The notes under the pieces are model-generated. The model was given only the letters and a program-made list of their open reading frames with translations. It had not been told where the DNA came from and ran no database searches. This document shows positions 7,836 through 17,484 of a stretch of 64,000 nt of DNA, piece after piece. This DNA is from Flavobacterium sp. (GTDB lineage Bacteria > Bacteroidota > Bacteroidia > Flavobacteriales > Flavobacteriaceae), in the NCBI RefSeq assembly GCF_027490375.1, contig NZ_JAIXYH010000075.1, forward strand, positions 19,353-83,352. The letters run 5' to 3'. A program made the position numbers and the translations under genes. Numbering within the stretch: position 1 is the first letter of the stretch; the number at the start of each line of letters is the position of its first letter.

Positions 7836-8078
7836 ATGAAAAAACTATTTTTTACCCTTTTTGCGGTAATTGGTTTTGCGACTACTTCTAACGCACAGTG
7901 TAATGAACAGTCCACGTTGTTAACTAACGCATGTGGAAGCTGGTGCGTTTCTGTAGAAATTCCTTACACAGGCTATCTAGAAGTTGATGTTGCCAATTTG
8001 ATAAAATCAAATGGTACTATGCGAAGAAAGCCAAATGTTCGTGAACTATTAGCCGTTTCGAATGCACTTTGCGAATAG
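7836..8078 (+). CDS. Small secreted cysteine-containing protein
   Basis: An 80-residue protein with a typical Sec signal peptide (MKKLFFTLFAVIGFATTSNA, cleavage before Q). The mature part of about 60 residues has four Cys (precursor positions 22, 33, 37, 79), an even number compatible with two disulfides. No family recognised. It overlaps the GLPGLI gene by 17 bp, so the two are probably co-translated. It is followed by a TonB-receptor-like protein. A substrate-like, signalling or accessory role is possible; none can be read from sequence. Confidence 0.7.
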   Translation: MKKLFFTLFAVIGFATTSNAQCNEQSTLLTNACGSWCVSVEIPYTGYLEVDVANLIKSNGTMRRKPNVRELLAVSNALCE

Positions 8079-8904
8079 GCAGCTTTACTGTGTAATTTTC
8101 TGCTTAATTTCGATGAATGTACTTGGGCAAAAATCAAGCCCAAGTACTTCATTTAAAGCAATATACACTTTCGCTTACAAGAAATTTGTTTCCTCTAAGT
8201 TTTACAAAACAACCAATACTGTTTTACTTTGTAACGGCAAAGAGTCTCTGTTTACGTTTGATCAAATGGTGAATTTCGCTACGATACAAGAGGAACGACA
8301 ACTCACTGTGGACGAAATAATGATGAACGTTTTACCGTTTTATTATTTAATCTATTTGCAAAACAATGAGGTTATGCACTACGAAGCGATTGGCAGTGAC
8401 ACTTATAAATTTTCAAATAAAATACATCTTAATTGGCAATTGCATGAAAACGATACGCTAATTGGTAATTATAAGTGTAAAAAGGCAACTTTAGATTTTT
8501 ATGGACGAAATTGGACAGCATGGTACGCGCCAGATATACCAATATCTGCGGGGCCTTATAAATTTAAAGGGCTTCCAGGTTTAATTTTGAGAATTTTTGA
8601 CTCAGAAAAAACTTTTGACTTTACTCTAAATGAGTTCAAAAAAGGTTATTTTGATTTTAATAAAAAGTTTGAAATTTATTTCTTTAACGAAGACAATAGA
8701 CCAACTGTAAGTATTGAAGCTAATGAATTTTATCGCCTGCGAAAAAAGTTTAACGAAATGAGCTTAGACGAAAAAATAAAGTTTATGAATCGAGATGACT
8801 CCGCGGGCGGAAATATTCAGCTTGAAAGTGCCACTGGTGAACCAGTACGAGCTGCTGAAGTAAGAAATGTAATCAATTCTATTGAACGGTTAAATGAACC
8901 TTAG
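8062..8904 (+). CDS. GLPGLI family protein
   Basis: 280-residue secreted protein with an N-terminal signal (to about LISMNVLGQ). It carries the signature KFKGLPGLILRIFD that names the Bacteroidota GLPGLI family (TIGR01200), preceded by the characteristic WTAWYAPDIPISAGPYKF segment. Function of the family is not established; its genes commonly neighbour TonB-receptor-like proteins with a carboxypeptidase-regulatory N-terminus, exactly as here (next gene at 9197). It starts inside the previous small gene with a 17-bp overlap. The downstream ATG (MNVLGQ) would destroy the signal peptide, so the longer start is preferred. Confidence 0.9.
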   Translation: MHFANRQLYCVIFCLISMNVLGQKSSPSTSFKAIYTFAYKKFVSSKFYKTTNTVLLCNGKESLFTFDQMVNFATIQEERQLTVDEIMMNVLPFYYLIYLQNNEVMHYEAIGSDTYKFSNKIHLNWQLHENDTLIGNYKCKKATLDFYGRNWTAWYAPDIPISAGPYKFKGLPGLILRIFDSEKTFDFTLNEFKKGYFDFNKKFEIYFFNEDNRPTVSIEANEFYRLRKKFNEMSLDEKIKFMNRDDSAGGNIQLESATGEPVRAAEVRNVINSIERLNEP

Positions 8905-9196
8905 TTTTAAAGACTGCGCTAAAATTGCTTTTAATAATTATACTCTTACACTTATAAGAAAATTGCCACAACAATAGATAACTGCGAGTGTTAAGATAAA
9001 ATCTCTTGTTTTTTGAAAACAAATAATTTTAATCTGCGGTTTTCGGTAATTTTATGAATCTTAGTTAAAGCAAGATTCTTAACATTCTAAAATACTAAAA
9101 ATAGAACAGGTTATTGCCTAAGAGAAAGAAAATCGTCGTTTCTTTAACTCATTCGCTAAAAAACATGAAAAAACCTTCTGAAAGAGAATAATTGTA

Positions 9197-11872
9197 ATGC
9201 TACTAGTAAAAGTATTTTACAAATTAATTGTTTTGGCATCTCTATTTGGGGTGCCATTTTCTATGTATAGTCAGCAAATTACAATCAAAGGAGCAATCAC
9301 AGATGAGAAAAATGAGGCAATTCAAGGTTGCATATTAACTGTAAGCACAGACAATACGCTCGATAAAATCTTAGCCTATGATACTTCTACAATCAACGGA
9401 TCCTTTGAAATAAACCTCGAAAATACCTCCAAAATCGATTCTATTTATCTTGCTGTGAAACACTTCAGCTATGAATCGGTTTTAATCAAAATTCCTGCAA
9501 AAAGTAGCATTCAAAACTTCAAGCTTACGGAGAAAATCAACGAGTTAAACGAAGTCATAATTAAAAAAGAAAGCAAGCTAGAAGTAAAAGGCGATACATT
9601 ATCGTATAATGTGGAAGGTATAAAATCGGAAAAAGATTACACGATTGAAGATGTCATTAAACGAATTCCGGGCATAATTGTTAAAGAAAACGGCCAAATC
9701 ACTTACAACGAAAAGCCTATTAGTCATTTGTATATCAATGGCGTTGATTTACTCGAGGGCCGATACAGCATCGCTACACAAGGTATTCCTGCTGATGCCG
9801 TAAAGACTATTGATGTGATGAAAAGGCACCATCACAAACGTATCGACATTGGTAGAACTGAAAGTGATCAAGTTTCCTTAAATCTGAAAATTAAAGACGG
9901 CGTTGATGCGTTCTTCGGCACACTCAAAACCGAAATTGGAGTTCCGTTTCTTACCGCAAACGCCGACGCTACACCGATCTATCTTAAAAATAAATTTCAG
10001 AACATCGGTTCTCTAAAAGTAAATAACATCGGGAAAACACTAAAAAATGTAGGTGACGACTTGCAATCCGACAATTTGAATTTATACGCACTCAAACTTG
10101 AAGAGCTTCAAATAATCAATCCGCCGAACATCAATGGAGTGGCTATTTCCGATAAATTTTGGCTCGACAACGATTCGAAAGCCATCACCAACGACGCTTT
10201 GTATAAAGTAAACGACTCAACTTTGGTAAAATGGAATGCCAACTACGTGAACGAGTTAAGTAGCATTGAAAGCAAAATTACAACGTCATTTTTAGCAAAC
10301 GACGCCACAAATACCAATGTAAATCTGAGTAAAAATCAACTCAGAATACAGCGATTTCAAACCGGCAATAATCTGGAAATCAACAAGAAAAATTATTATC
10401 TCAAAAATAATTTTAACATCAAACTTATAGACAACTCTGGAAATGAAAATAGCAATTTGAATAACGTTGAAATTCTTTCAAACTACAATCGCCGTGATTT
10501 CTTTTTAAGCAACAACCTAAATTTCAAAAAAGCACTTGGTAAAAACAGAATGATTGAAACAGGTATAGTATTGGATTACGAGCAAAAAGACGAAAATTTG
10601 TTAGTTGCTCCTCCCGTCTTTGAAGCGCTATTCAATTCAACTTCCGCAAACGCACAAACAAGACAAGAAATTCAATTGAACCGATTTAATGCGGGCGCTT
10701 TCGCAGAATACCAATTTGCATTCGCAAAAATGGAATGGAAAGTAAAACAAAACGTAAACTATCAACACTTTCAATTCAATAGCGCACTTCAACAACAGCC
10801 GACAACTGAAAGCGATGTGTTTCCTTTCACAGGCAACTTTAAATTCAATAAAACCGCTTCAACTACCGAACTCAAATCGAATGTAACCTTCGGGAAAACA
10901 CGTATTTCTTGGAATTTAGCTAGCGAGTTGATAAACGTTCAAGCCAACGAAAATGCCAACAGCAATTTGCAATTAAATAAAAGCTACTTCTTTTTTCAAC
11001 CTCGATTTAATGTAAAGCACAGATTCAATTCAACTTGGTCAGCAGGAGCTAACTATGTCCTTAATAACGCTATTTCTGACTTCAGAAACTTATATCCGTC
11101 ATTAATTTTAAGCAGCTTCAATACGCTAACGCAAAACCCTTTCTTTATCAATAAAACGAAAACGCAATCTGTAACGCCCTATTTAAACTACGATAATATC
11201 CTTCAAAGCTTTTACGTAAATATCAATGCCGGCTGGGAACAAACAAACTCCGATGTGACCTTCGCCAGTGAACTAAATCCGAACGGTTTTATAACTAATA
11301 ACGTTATCCTAAGACCAAATACCTTTCTTAGTTATCGCTTAGGTACAACAATTCGTAAAAGTTTTCTTGGTTCATTCAGCGCAACCTTGAATTACAATTT
11401 TAGATATACCGAAAACGAACTATTCTTCAACAACGAATTCTTAAATTCCAGAAACAAATCACATAACATTGATTTTGAAATCAGTTGGGATAAAGGAACT
11501 TGGTTTGCAGCAGGTTACAAGGCAAACGCTTTCTACAGCAGCTCGTTACTGCAAATAAATCAGATAGATAACAAAGCCTTGTTTCAAACGGCAACACTCG
11601 ATTTTTACACCAGTAAAGTAACTCGCATTAGTTTCGGAACTGAGGCGGCTACCGCTACCACTTCGCAAACAGAAAATACAGACACCAACGTACTTTTCAA
11701 TGCACATTTTTTTTATAAACCATCAAGCAAAATGTTTTTTTCAGCCGGATTACTAAATATCTTCGATACCGACTTTTTCACTACTACAAACAGCTTAGCC
11801 AACATTGTAAATGTGTACCAATTTTCGCTAAGACCGAGGCAATTTACAGTCGGGTGGAACTACAGTTTTTAA
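9197..11872 (+). CDS. TonB-receptor-like outer-membrane protein with carboxypeptidase-regulatory N-terminus (GLPGLI partner)
   Basis: 891-residue protein with signal peptide (to about SMYSQQ). An N-terminal carboxypeptidase-regulatory-like domain (ITIKGAITDEKNEAIQG onward) is followed by a plug-like region, IEDVIKRIPGIIVKENGQI and SHLYINGVDLLEGRY, and then a long beta-barrel-like region ending in an aromatic residue (TVGWNYSF), the usual barrel C-terminus. This architecture matches the outer-membrane proteins that neighbour GLPGLI genes. Compared with SusC at 23123 it is shorter and has a divergent plug. The gap from the GLPGLI gene is 292 bp and shows no gene or clear terminator. Substrate unknown. 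Confidence 0.88.
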   Translation: MLLVKVFYKLIVLASLFGVPFSMYSQQITIKGAITDEKNEAIQGCILTVSTDNTLDKILAYDTSTINGSFEINLENTSKIDSIYLAVKHFSYESVLIKIPAKSSIQNFKLTEKINELNEVIIKKESKLEVKGDTLSYNVEGIKSEKDYTIEDVIKRIPGIIVKENGQITYNEKPISHLYINGVDLLEGRYSIATQGIPADAVKTIDVMKRHHHKRIDIGRTESDQVSLNLKIKDGVDAFFGTLKTEIGVPFLTANADATPIYLKNKFQNIGSLKVNNIGKTLKNVGDDLQSDNLNLYALKLEELQIINPPNINGVAISDKFWLDNDSKAITNDALYKVNDSTLVKWNANYVNELSSIESKITTSFLANDATNTNVNLSKNQLRIQRFQTGNNLEINKKNYYLKNNFNIKLIDNSGNENSNLNNVEILSNYNRRDFFLSNNLNFKKALGKNRMIETGIVLDYEQKDENLLVAPPVFEALFNSTSANAQTRQEIQLNRFNAGAFAEYQFAFAKMEWKVKQNVNYQHFQFNSALQQQPTTESDVFPFTGNFKFNKTASTTELKSNVTFGKTRISWNLASELINVQANENANSNLQLNKSYFFFQPRFNVKHRFNSTWSAGANYVLNNAISDFRNLYPSLILSSFNTLTQNPFFINKTKTQSVTPYLNYDNILQSFYVNINAGWEQTNSDVTFASELNPNGFITNNVILRPNTFLSYRLGTTIRKSFLGSFSATLNYNFRYTENELFFNNEFLNSRNKSHNIDFEISWDKGTWFAAGYKANAFYSSSLLQINQIDNKALFQTATLDFYTSKVTRISFGTEAATATTSQTENTDTNVLFNAHFFYKPSSKMFFSAGLLNIFDTDFFTTTNSLANIVNVYQFSLRPRQFTVGWNYSF

Positions 11873-11903
11873 CTAAGATTCTTTTCAAATCATTCCACCC
11901 TCC

Positions 11904-13004
11904 TCAAACCAACAAATACGAAGTACTTCTGCCACCACTGTCCGATTTCGTAAAAACGTTTTTGGCAATTAAATCGTTTAAATCACGTACCGCGCTATCT
12001 TTAGAACATTTGCCAATTTTAGCGTATTTCTCCGAAGTTAATTTTCCTTCAAAACCGTCTAAAACTTTATTGATAATCAGTTTTTGTCGCTCGCTGAGTA
12101 TCGTTTCGGCATGCTTTTTCCAGAAGTTTACCTTTGCAAAAACCAAACTCAAATTAATCTCTGTTAACTTCAACGAATTCAGCAAACAGAGTAAAAACCA
12201 AACCATCCACTCGGTGATGTCTAAACTGCCGCGCTGCGTTTTCTCTAAAATTTCGTAATAGTTTTTTCGATCAATTCGAATACTGGCCGACAAACTGTAA
12301 AAACGTTGCGAACTCGAATCGGAACGAGCCAAAAGCATGTCAGTAAGCGCGCGCCCAATCCGGCCATTGCCGTCCGAAAACGGATGTATCGTTACAAACC
12401 ACAAATGCGCCATCGCAGCTTTTAAGACCTGATCGGGAGTTTCATCGCTGTTAAACCACTCCAAAAAAACTTCCATCTCTCTTGAAATTAATGCAGCATC
12501 TGGAGCTTCAAAATGAACCGTTTCCCTGCCTATCGCACCCGAAACTACTTGCATTGGCCCGTTAGAACCCGTGCGGTAAGCACCAACCGTCATTCGATGT
12601 AAGCCGCTTGGCCTCGACGGAAACAACCACTTATGCCACATAAACAAACGCTCGTGTGTTAACGGCTCTTGGTAATTTTGCGTAGCGTCGAGCATCATTT
12701 CAACAACACCGTCAATGTTGCGGTCGAGCTTCAAACTACCACCAATGTCAACTCCCAATTTTTGAGCAATTGACGAACGAACCAAATGCTGATCTAGATA
12801 CTCGCCCTCTATTTCCGAAGTTTTTAGCACATCCAAAGTGAGCGTATTCAAAACGGCAGCCGATTGCAAGTCAAAACCAATCGCCTCCATCTTCCCCATC
12901 AAACGGCCTTGTAAGTTTCGAGCGTGACTTAGCAACGGAAGTATTTCCGAATCATCGTACGCAAACTTTGGCCAACCACGCAACTGATGTATATACAATC
13001 CCAT
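11904..13004 (-). CDS. Fic family protein with N-terminal inhibitory motif and C-terminal winged helix
   Basis: 366 residues from the ATG at 13004; a longer frame to 13097 exists, but a -7-like TATTTTTG at 13027-13020 sits inside that extension, and the DUF4172-type N-terminus (YIHQLRGWPKF) begins right after this Met. The Fic core HPFSDGNGRIGR is at about residues 207-218 with all catalytic residues intact. TSEIEG at about 62-67 matches the class II inhibitory motif (S/T)xxxE(G/N). The C-terminal about 70 residues look like a winged helix. Fic enzymes usually AMPylate protein Ser/Thr/Tyr; target unknown. It is convergent with the upstream receptor gene and stands alone. Confidence 0.92.
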   Translation of the reverse strand: MGLYIHQLRGWPKFAYDDSEILPLLSHARNLQGRLMGKMEAIGFDLQSAAVLNTLTLDVLKTSEIEGEYLDQHLVRSSIAQKLGVDIGGSLKLDRNIDGVVEMMLDATQNYQEPLTHERLFMWHKWLFPSRPSGLHRMTVGAYRTGSNGPMQVVSGAIGRETVHFEAPDAALISREMEVFLEWFNSDETPDQVLKAAMAHLWFVTIHPFSDGNGRIGRALTDMLLARSDSSSQRFYSLSASIRIDRKNYYEILEKTQRGSLDITEWMVWFLLCLLNSLKLTEINLSLVFAKVNFWKKHAETILSERQKLIINKVLDGFEGKLTSEKYAKIGKCSKDSAVRDLNDLIAKNVFTKSDSGGRSTSYLLV

Positions 13005-13272
13005 ACCGCTTCCTTTCACCAAAAATAGTATTTTTTTCACGGTAAAAAAATTATTCGCCGCATTTTTTGCATTTATTAAAGCAATTATTCGACGCAAAAT
13101 GTATTATTATTCCATTAAAACTCATAATCAAAGCATAAAATACCTGATTTTTATCTGTATTCGTTGCACATTTTCCCATTCAAACGAGCATACGAACAAT
13201 GCACCCAATGTGTACCGAACGCCATACATTTAAAAAACTGTTCACAATTAATGCAAACTTCAATCGTTATGG

Positions 13273-13305
13273 TTTGTAGAAAGGAAAATAATTAAAGTAT
13301 TTTTG
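13273..13305 (+). promoter_or_regulatory. Promoter of exbB-exbD
   Basis: Bacteroidota-type promoter: -33 TTTG (13273-13276), 21-nt spacer, -7 TATTTTTG (13298-13305), 31 nt before the exbB ATG. Confidence 0.65.
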
Positions 13306-13336
13306 TTTTTAATCGTTTGATCTAAAACCACAACAT

Positions 13337-14056
13337 ATGAGCCTAAACGCAATTTTATTGCAAACCGAAACCGTAGCCGACACGCTTGCAAATGCAGCCG
13401 CTGCAGCCACAACCGATGTTAGTGTAACCGAAAATGTATCCTACCTCGAATTTTTGATGAAGGGCGGTATCATGATTATCCCAATCATCATCCTGCTGTT
13501 TTATTGCATTTTCGTCATCGTCGAACGCTACCTTTCCATCAAAAAAGCAACCAAACAAGACGTGCTATTGCTACACGACGTGAAAGCACAGCTTAAAGCC
13601 GGAAAAATCGATAATGCACTTATGGTGTGTAACCGCCAAAATACCGCGTCTGGTAATATTTTACGCAGCGGAATTGCTATAATCGGACGTCCGATCAGCG
13701 AAATAGAGTCGGTTATGGAAAAAACCGCAAACGTCGAAATTTCCCAAATGGAAAAAGGACTTGGCCACCTCGGACTCATCTCCGGTATCGCGCCAATCCT
13801 CGGATTTATTGGAACTATTTCCGGTGTAATCAAAATTTTCCACACCATTTCAAACACCGGTAATTTGAATATTCAGACCATTTCGGGCGGACTCTACGAA
13901 AAGATGATTAGCTCCGGAGCCGGACTCGTTGTTGGGGTTGTGGCTTACGCCGCTTACCATTTGTACAATATGTGGATCGACAGCTTTGCGCTTAAAGTCG
14001 AAAAACAAACACTCGAATTAATCAACATTATTCACGAACCACAACATGGCAATTAA
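13337..14056 (+). CDS. exbB: MotA/TolQ/ExbB proton channel family protein
   Basis: 239-residue inner-membrane protein. First membrane segment at about residues 43-62 (GGIMIIPIIILLFYCIFVIVE), then a cytoplasmic loop, then two more segments including GLISGIAPILGFIGTISGVIKIF and SGAGLVVGVVAYAAYHLY, the conserved pore helices of ExbB. It overlaps the ExbD gene by 11 bp. The pair forms the proton-driven motor that energises TonB-dependent transport (or Tol function). There is no tonB here, so TonB must be encoded elsewhere. Confidence 0.92.
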   Translation: MSLNAILLQTETVADTLANAAAAATTDVSVTENVSYLEFLMKGGIMIIPIIILLFYCIFVIVERYLSIKKATKQDVLLLHDVKAQLKAGKIDNALMVCNRQNTASGNILRSGIAIIGRPISEIESVMEKTANVEISQMEKGLGHLGLISGIAPILGFIGTISGVIKIFHTISNTGNLNIQTISGGLYEKMISSGAGLVVGVVAYAAYHLYNMWIDSFALKVEKQTLELINIIHEPQHGN

Positions 14057-14438
14057 GCGAAATAGACGATTTCATCCCGAAATTCCGACGGCATCGCTCA
14101 GCGATATCATGTTCTTTTTGTTCCTGTTTTTCTTGATTATCTCGACCTTGGCGAATCCAAACGTGATTAAACTTACCTTGCCAAAAGCAAAATCAAACGA
14201 AACAACGAACAAAGATCACATTACACTTTCCGTTACCGAAGATCAACGCTATTTTGTCGATAAAACTGAGGTAAGTTTCTCTGAACTCGAGAACAAACTC
14301 TTAGAGCAAACTACGCTTAAAGGTGATAAAGTAGTGGTAGTGCGACTCCCGGCCGACAATAAAGTGCAAGATTTAGTCGACGTAATGCAAATCGGCGTAA
14401 AACTCAAACTCAATTTTGTAATCGCAACGGCGAAATAG
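14046..14438 (+). CDS. exbD: ExbD/TolR family biopolymer transport protein
   Basis: 130-residue protein with one N-terminal membrane helix (LSDIMFFLFLFFLIISTLA) containing the conserved Asp of ExbD/TolR, and a periplasmic domain ending VQDLVDVMQIGVKLKLNFVIATAK, the typical ExbD C-terminus. It partners the upstream ExbB through an 11-bp gene overlap. A member of the hairpin repeat family (14464-14614) follows and may serve as a 3' end structure. Confidence 0.92.
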   Translation: MAIKRNRRFHPEIPTASLSDIMFFLFLFFLIISTLANPNVIKLTLPKAKSNETTNKDHITLSVTEDQRYFVDKTEVSFSELENKLLEQTTLKGDKVVVVRLPADNKVQDLVDVMQIGVKLKLNFVIATAK

Positions 14439-14463
14439 ATTCTCTTTATTGCTGAAATTTTCA

Positions 14464-14614
14464 GAAGCTATTCCGGCTGTTCGCTGTAGTCCGCAAAAAA
14501 TACGGTTCGTTCAATCGGCAGGCATTGGGCTTCTTTGGTCGCCCTTGCCCACCGTTTCACGAAACCGTATTTTTTTTACGGGCTGCCGCTGCCATCCGGG
14601 CTAGGGTAATCGTT
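14464..14614. repeat. Dispersed intergenic hairpin repeat (family 1, copy C)
   Basis: 151-bp non-coding element downstream of exbD. Its outer boxes GAAGCTATTCC and ATCCGGGCTAGGGTAATCGTT match the other copies. The inner arms at 14493-14510 and 14559-14577 pair with each other, but their sequence (TACGGT/ACCGTA core) differs from the arms of copies A and B. The central CTTCTTTGGTCGCC box is shared with A and B. Confidence 0.75.
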
Positions 14615-14622
14615 ACCGAAAA

Positions 14623-17409
14623 TTAGTTTCCTTTTGCGGGCAACGAATCGTTCTTAATTAACATCGATTCTTTGGGCGCTTCACTTTCCGTTTCATCAGT
14701 TTTCTTACTAAAAAAACGAATCTTCGGATTGTCTTTCGTTCCACGAACCGTGCACGGAATTCCAATCAAACCAAAAGGCGGCAAACCAACGCGCAGTTTC
14801 AAATTCATCTGCCCGTTAAAATTTGTTTTTCCTTCAAATCGCAAACGAAACAATCCGGCGCCAAATTTCGTCCGATCTATCGTAATCACATTGTTTCGAA
14901 TGCTGCTTTTTACGACAACTTTTTTCAAATCCGGATTGGCTACAGCATCCGAACCCGTTTTCTTTCCAACAATCGAAAACATCTTTAATCCTTTTACCTT
15001 AATGTCTTCCAAAGTCAACGAGCCCGCACCTACGATGCTCGGATATATCGGCTCCATATTTTCGTTTAATACGCCATTCAAGCGATAATCCAACGATACT
15101 AAACCCGAAGCATTCGCTGCCGAACTTGCTGCCGTTCTAAACAATTCGATTTCGTTATACGCGCGTTTAATATCGAAATTTGAAGCGGTAAGTCGTAAAT
15201 CGTAACCTGCTTTTTCCGTTCCGAAATTTTTGTACGTTCCATTGGCAGCCACTTTACAACCAATTAAATCGAAACCTGTTTTGGCTAATCGCAAAGTTCC
15301 GCGATCGGCATGTACGGCGCCAGAGAAATCGTTCAGATTCAAATCGTTATAAATAATTTTTTGCGCTTTTGCACGCAAGGTAATATCCAGATTTGCGGGC
15401 ACTACCACTACACCACTGGCTTTCGCTGCTTCAGTCTTGGCTTTAGTTGCAGCATCTGTGTCGCGTTCTTGCGTTTGCGGCGCTGCGGCCATCCATTCCG
15501 ACACAACCAACTGATCGGCTTCAAACAAGAAATTCCCTTTCAACACCGCATCTTTCTCAAACAAAAACGGAATTACATCTAAAATTTGTCCGTTCATGCG
15601 CAACTCCGACGAACCGTAACGAGCAGTAAACGCATCAAACTTCATTTGATTCTTCACAAAAGAAAAATCGCCTTTCTCGACCTTAAAATCCAACGGAAGT
15701 ACGCCTGCTTTCAAACGGATGTTCCGAACTTTCAGATAACCATCGTTTTGCAAGGCACCAAAGTTCTTTGCCGCAATAGCCGACGCAGCGCCCGATACAA
15801 TTAATTTCATATCGAGAAAACCATCAACATTCGAAACTTTGAAAACTTTAGCTATTCGACCTACATCTAGTGCACCAGCCGCTTTAATTTTGTACGATAC
15901 ATCTTCTGGGTTCACAAATAAAGCCGAAGCGGTAAAAGCTTGCTTTTCGAAAGTAAATTGTATGTTACTTAAATCAACTTTGGTGCTGCTTAACTTGGGC
16001 GTTTTGTTAAAAACTCCGGCAACTATATCAATATTCTGGATCGGATTTGGGTAGTAACTACTTCGTATCTCACCGTTTTTCAAACTCAAATCGAAATCGG
16101 TTTTCGGCATCAGCGATTTGCTTGCTTCGTATACACCGGCTATGGTCCCTTCTGCCTTGAGCGAGCCGCGGAGCTTCACAAAATCCAAATTCAATGCTTC
16201 AGAAAAGTCTTTTAAATCAAAACGTGCTTGCACATCCGATTTCATCAAAATCCGATCGATACCTGTAGAAACATAATTTGCTTTTGCAAAACCGTTCCCA
16301 AGCTTAAAATTAAAATCCTTTAGAGAAACATTGGTTTGCGAAAAGTTGAGTTGCCGCGCCGAAACCAACAATTTAAAATTCAAGTTTTCAATAGGCATGG
16401 GCGCCGATTTACTTTTCACCAAACCATTTCGCACGTTAAATAAAAAATTGAAATTCGGGTTGGTATTGGTTGCAGCAGCATATTTTCCTTTTATAGAAAA
16501 ACCAACGTCGGCTTTGCCTTGAAGCGTTGTTTGGCTTTGCCATTGCGTATATTCAGGAGGTAATGCCGAGAACAAATCGTCGAGATTACAATCACTGGCA
16601 CGGGCTGAGATATCCATAAAATAACCGTCGTTCAAAAATTCGAACAAACCATTAAATCGAACGGCTAATTTATTGATGATCAGATCGTTCTTTTCAAAAG
16701 TAAAAGCCAACGAGTTGGTATTAATTTTTGTGATTAATTCAGCCTGAACTTTCTTGTCTTTTAAATACTGTTTTCCACCATATGCTAAATCCAAAGCTTG
16801 AATGGAAGCAGTAGTTTGCAAATCAAAAACTGCTTGATTTAAGTTTCCGACACCCAAGTAATTAAAACCTGCTGCATTAAACAAGAAATTCAGTGATTGG
16901 TCGGCGTAATCGAGTTTTGCATTATTAATCTCGATGTGTTCCAAACGAATGGCCGTAGATGAAGAATCGGATTTCGACGTGGGTTCAGCAGATTTATAGA
17001 CGTTGTAATTGGCGCGACCTTGCGTATCGACTTTGATGTTTATTTCGGGATTTTCGACGTAAATTTCATCGATTTCAACTGTACTTTCAAATACCAACTT
17101 ATACAAATCGACGCCAAAAGCTATTTCTTCAGCACGAACTAAATTCTGATCTTGAAAGGGCGCCGAACCGTTTAACTTAAATCGCTCTAAGGATAAGGTA
17201 AGCGACGGGAAGTGGTTGAAGAACGACAAACTGCTCGATTGAAAATCCAGTTTACCGTCAATATGTTGGTTTGCATACGCCTTTACCTCTTTTTCAATAA
17301 ACTCGGGAAAAAGGAGCGGAAACAAAAACATGAGCAACAAAACCAACACTACAGAGCCGGCAGTGTACTTTATAATTTTTAAAAGTATCTTAGGAAGTTT
17401 CATCGTCAC
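14623..17409 (-). CDS. AsmA-like envelope protein
   Basis: 928-residue protein with one N-terminal membrane anchor (about residues 13-33) followed by a long beta-rich periplasmic region. The N-terminal segment (FIEKEVKAYANQHIDGKL, FNHFPSLTLSLERFKL) is the typical AsmA start, and the C-terminal MNLKLRVGLPPFGLIGIPCTVRGTKDNPKIRF matches the AsmA C-terminal region. AsmA-like proteins are linked to phospholipid transport or outer-membrane biogenesis in other bacteria; the specific role here is not known. A terminator reading in the same direction separates it from the amylase operon upstream. Confidence 0.88.
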   Translation of the reverse strand: MTMKLPKILLKIIKYTAGSVVLVLLLMFLFPLLFPEFIEKEVKAYANQHIDGKLDFQSSSLSFFNHFPSLTLSLERFKLNGSAPFQDQNLVRAEEIAFGVDLYKLVFESTVEIDEIYVENPEINIKVDTQGRANYNVYKSAEPTSKSDSSSTAIRLEHIEINNAKLDYADQSLNFLFNAAGFNYLGVGNLNQAVFDLQTTASIQALDLAYGGKQYLKDKKVQAELITKINTNSLAFTFEKNDLIINKLAVRFNGLFEFLNDGYFMDISARASDCNLDDLFSALPPEYTQWQSQTTLQGKADVGFSIKGKYAAATNTNPNFNFLFNVRNGLVKSKSAPMPIENLNFKLLVSARQLNFSQTNVSLKDFNFKLGNGFAKANYVSTGIDRILMKSDVQARFDLKDFSEALNLDFVKLRGSLKAEGTIAGVYEASKSLMPKTDFDLSLKNGEIRSSYYPNPIQNIDIVAGVFNKTPKLSSTKVDLSNIQFTFEKQAFTASALFVNPEDVSYKIKAAGALDVGRIAKVFKVSNVDGFLDMKLIVSGAASAIAAKNFGALQNDGYLKVRNIRLKAGVLPLDFKVEKGDFSFVKNQMKFDAFTARYGSSELRMNGQILDVIPFLFEKDAVLKGNFLFEADQLVVSEWMAAAPQTQERDTDAATKAKTEAAKASGVVVVPANLDITLRAKAQKIIYNDLNLNDFSGAVHADRGTLRLAKTGFDLIGCKVAANGTYKNFGTEKAGYDLRLTASNFDIKRAYNEIELFRTAASSAANASGLVSLDYRLNGVLNENMEPIYPSIVGAGSLTLEDIKVKGLKMFSIVGKKTGSDAVANPDLKKVVVKSSIRNNVITIDRTKFGAGLFRLRFEGKTNFNGQMNLKLRVGLPPFGLIGIPCTVRGTKDNPKIRFFSKKTDETESEAPKESMLIKNDSLPAKGN

Positions 17410-17447
17410 AAAGGTAACGGGCTGTTTCTAAACAGCAAACAAAGACT

Positions 17448-17478
17448 AAAAAAAAGCCGCTCTATTGGAGCGGCTCTT
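17448..17478 (-). terminator. Terminator after the T9SS amylase
   Basis: Stem AGCCGCTC (17455-17462) and GAGCGGCT (17468-17475). On the minus strand it is followed by a run of T, placed immediately after the amylase stop. Confidence 0.85.
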
Positions 17479-17484
17479 TAAAAC

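Noticed and set aside
11854..12258. 134-codon plus-strand frame opposite the Fic gene
   Set aside because: It lies antisense to a well-supported Fic coding sequence and has low-complexity composition; a shadow frame.
14672..15088. 138-codon plus-strand frame
   Set aside because: Antisense to the AsmA-like gene; no promoter or family similarity.
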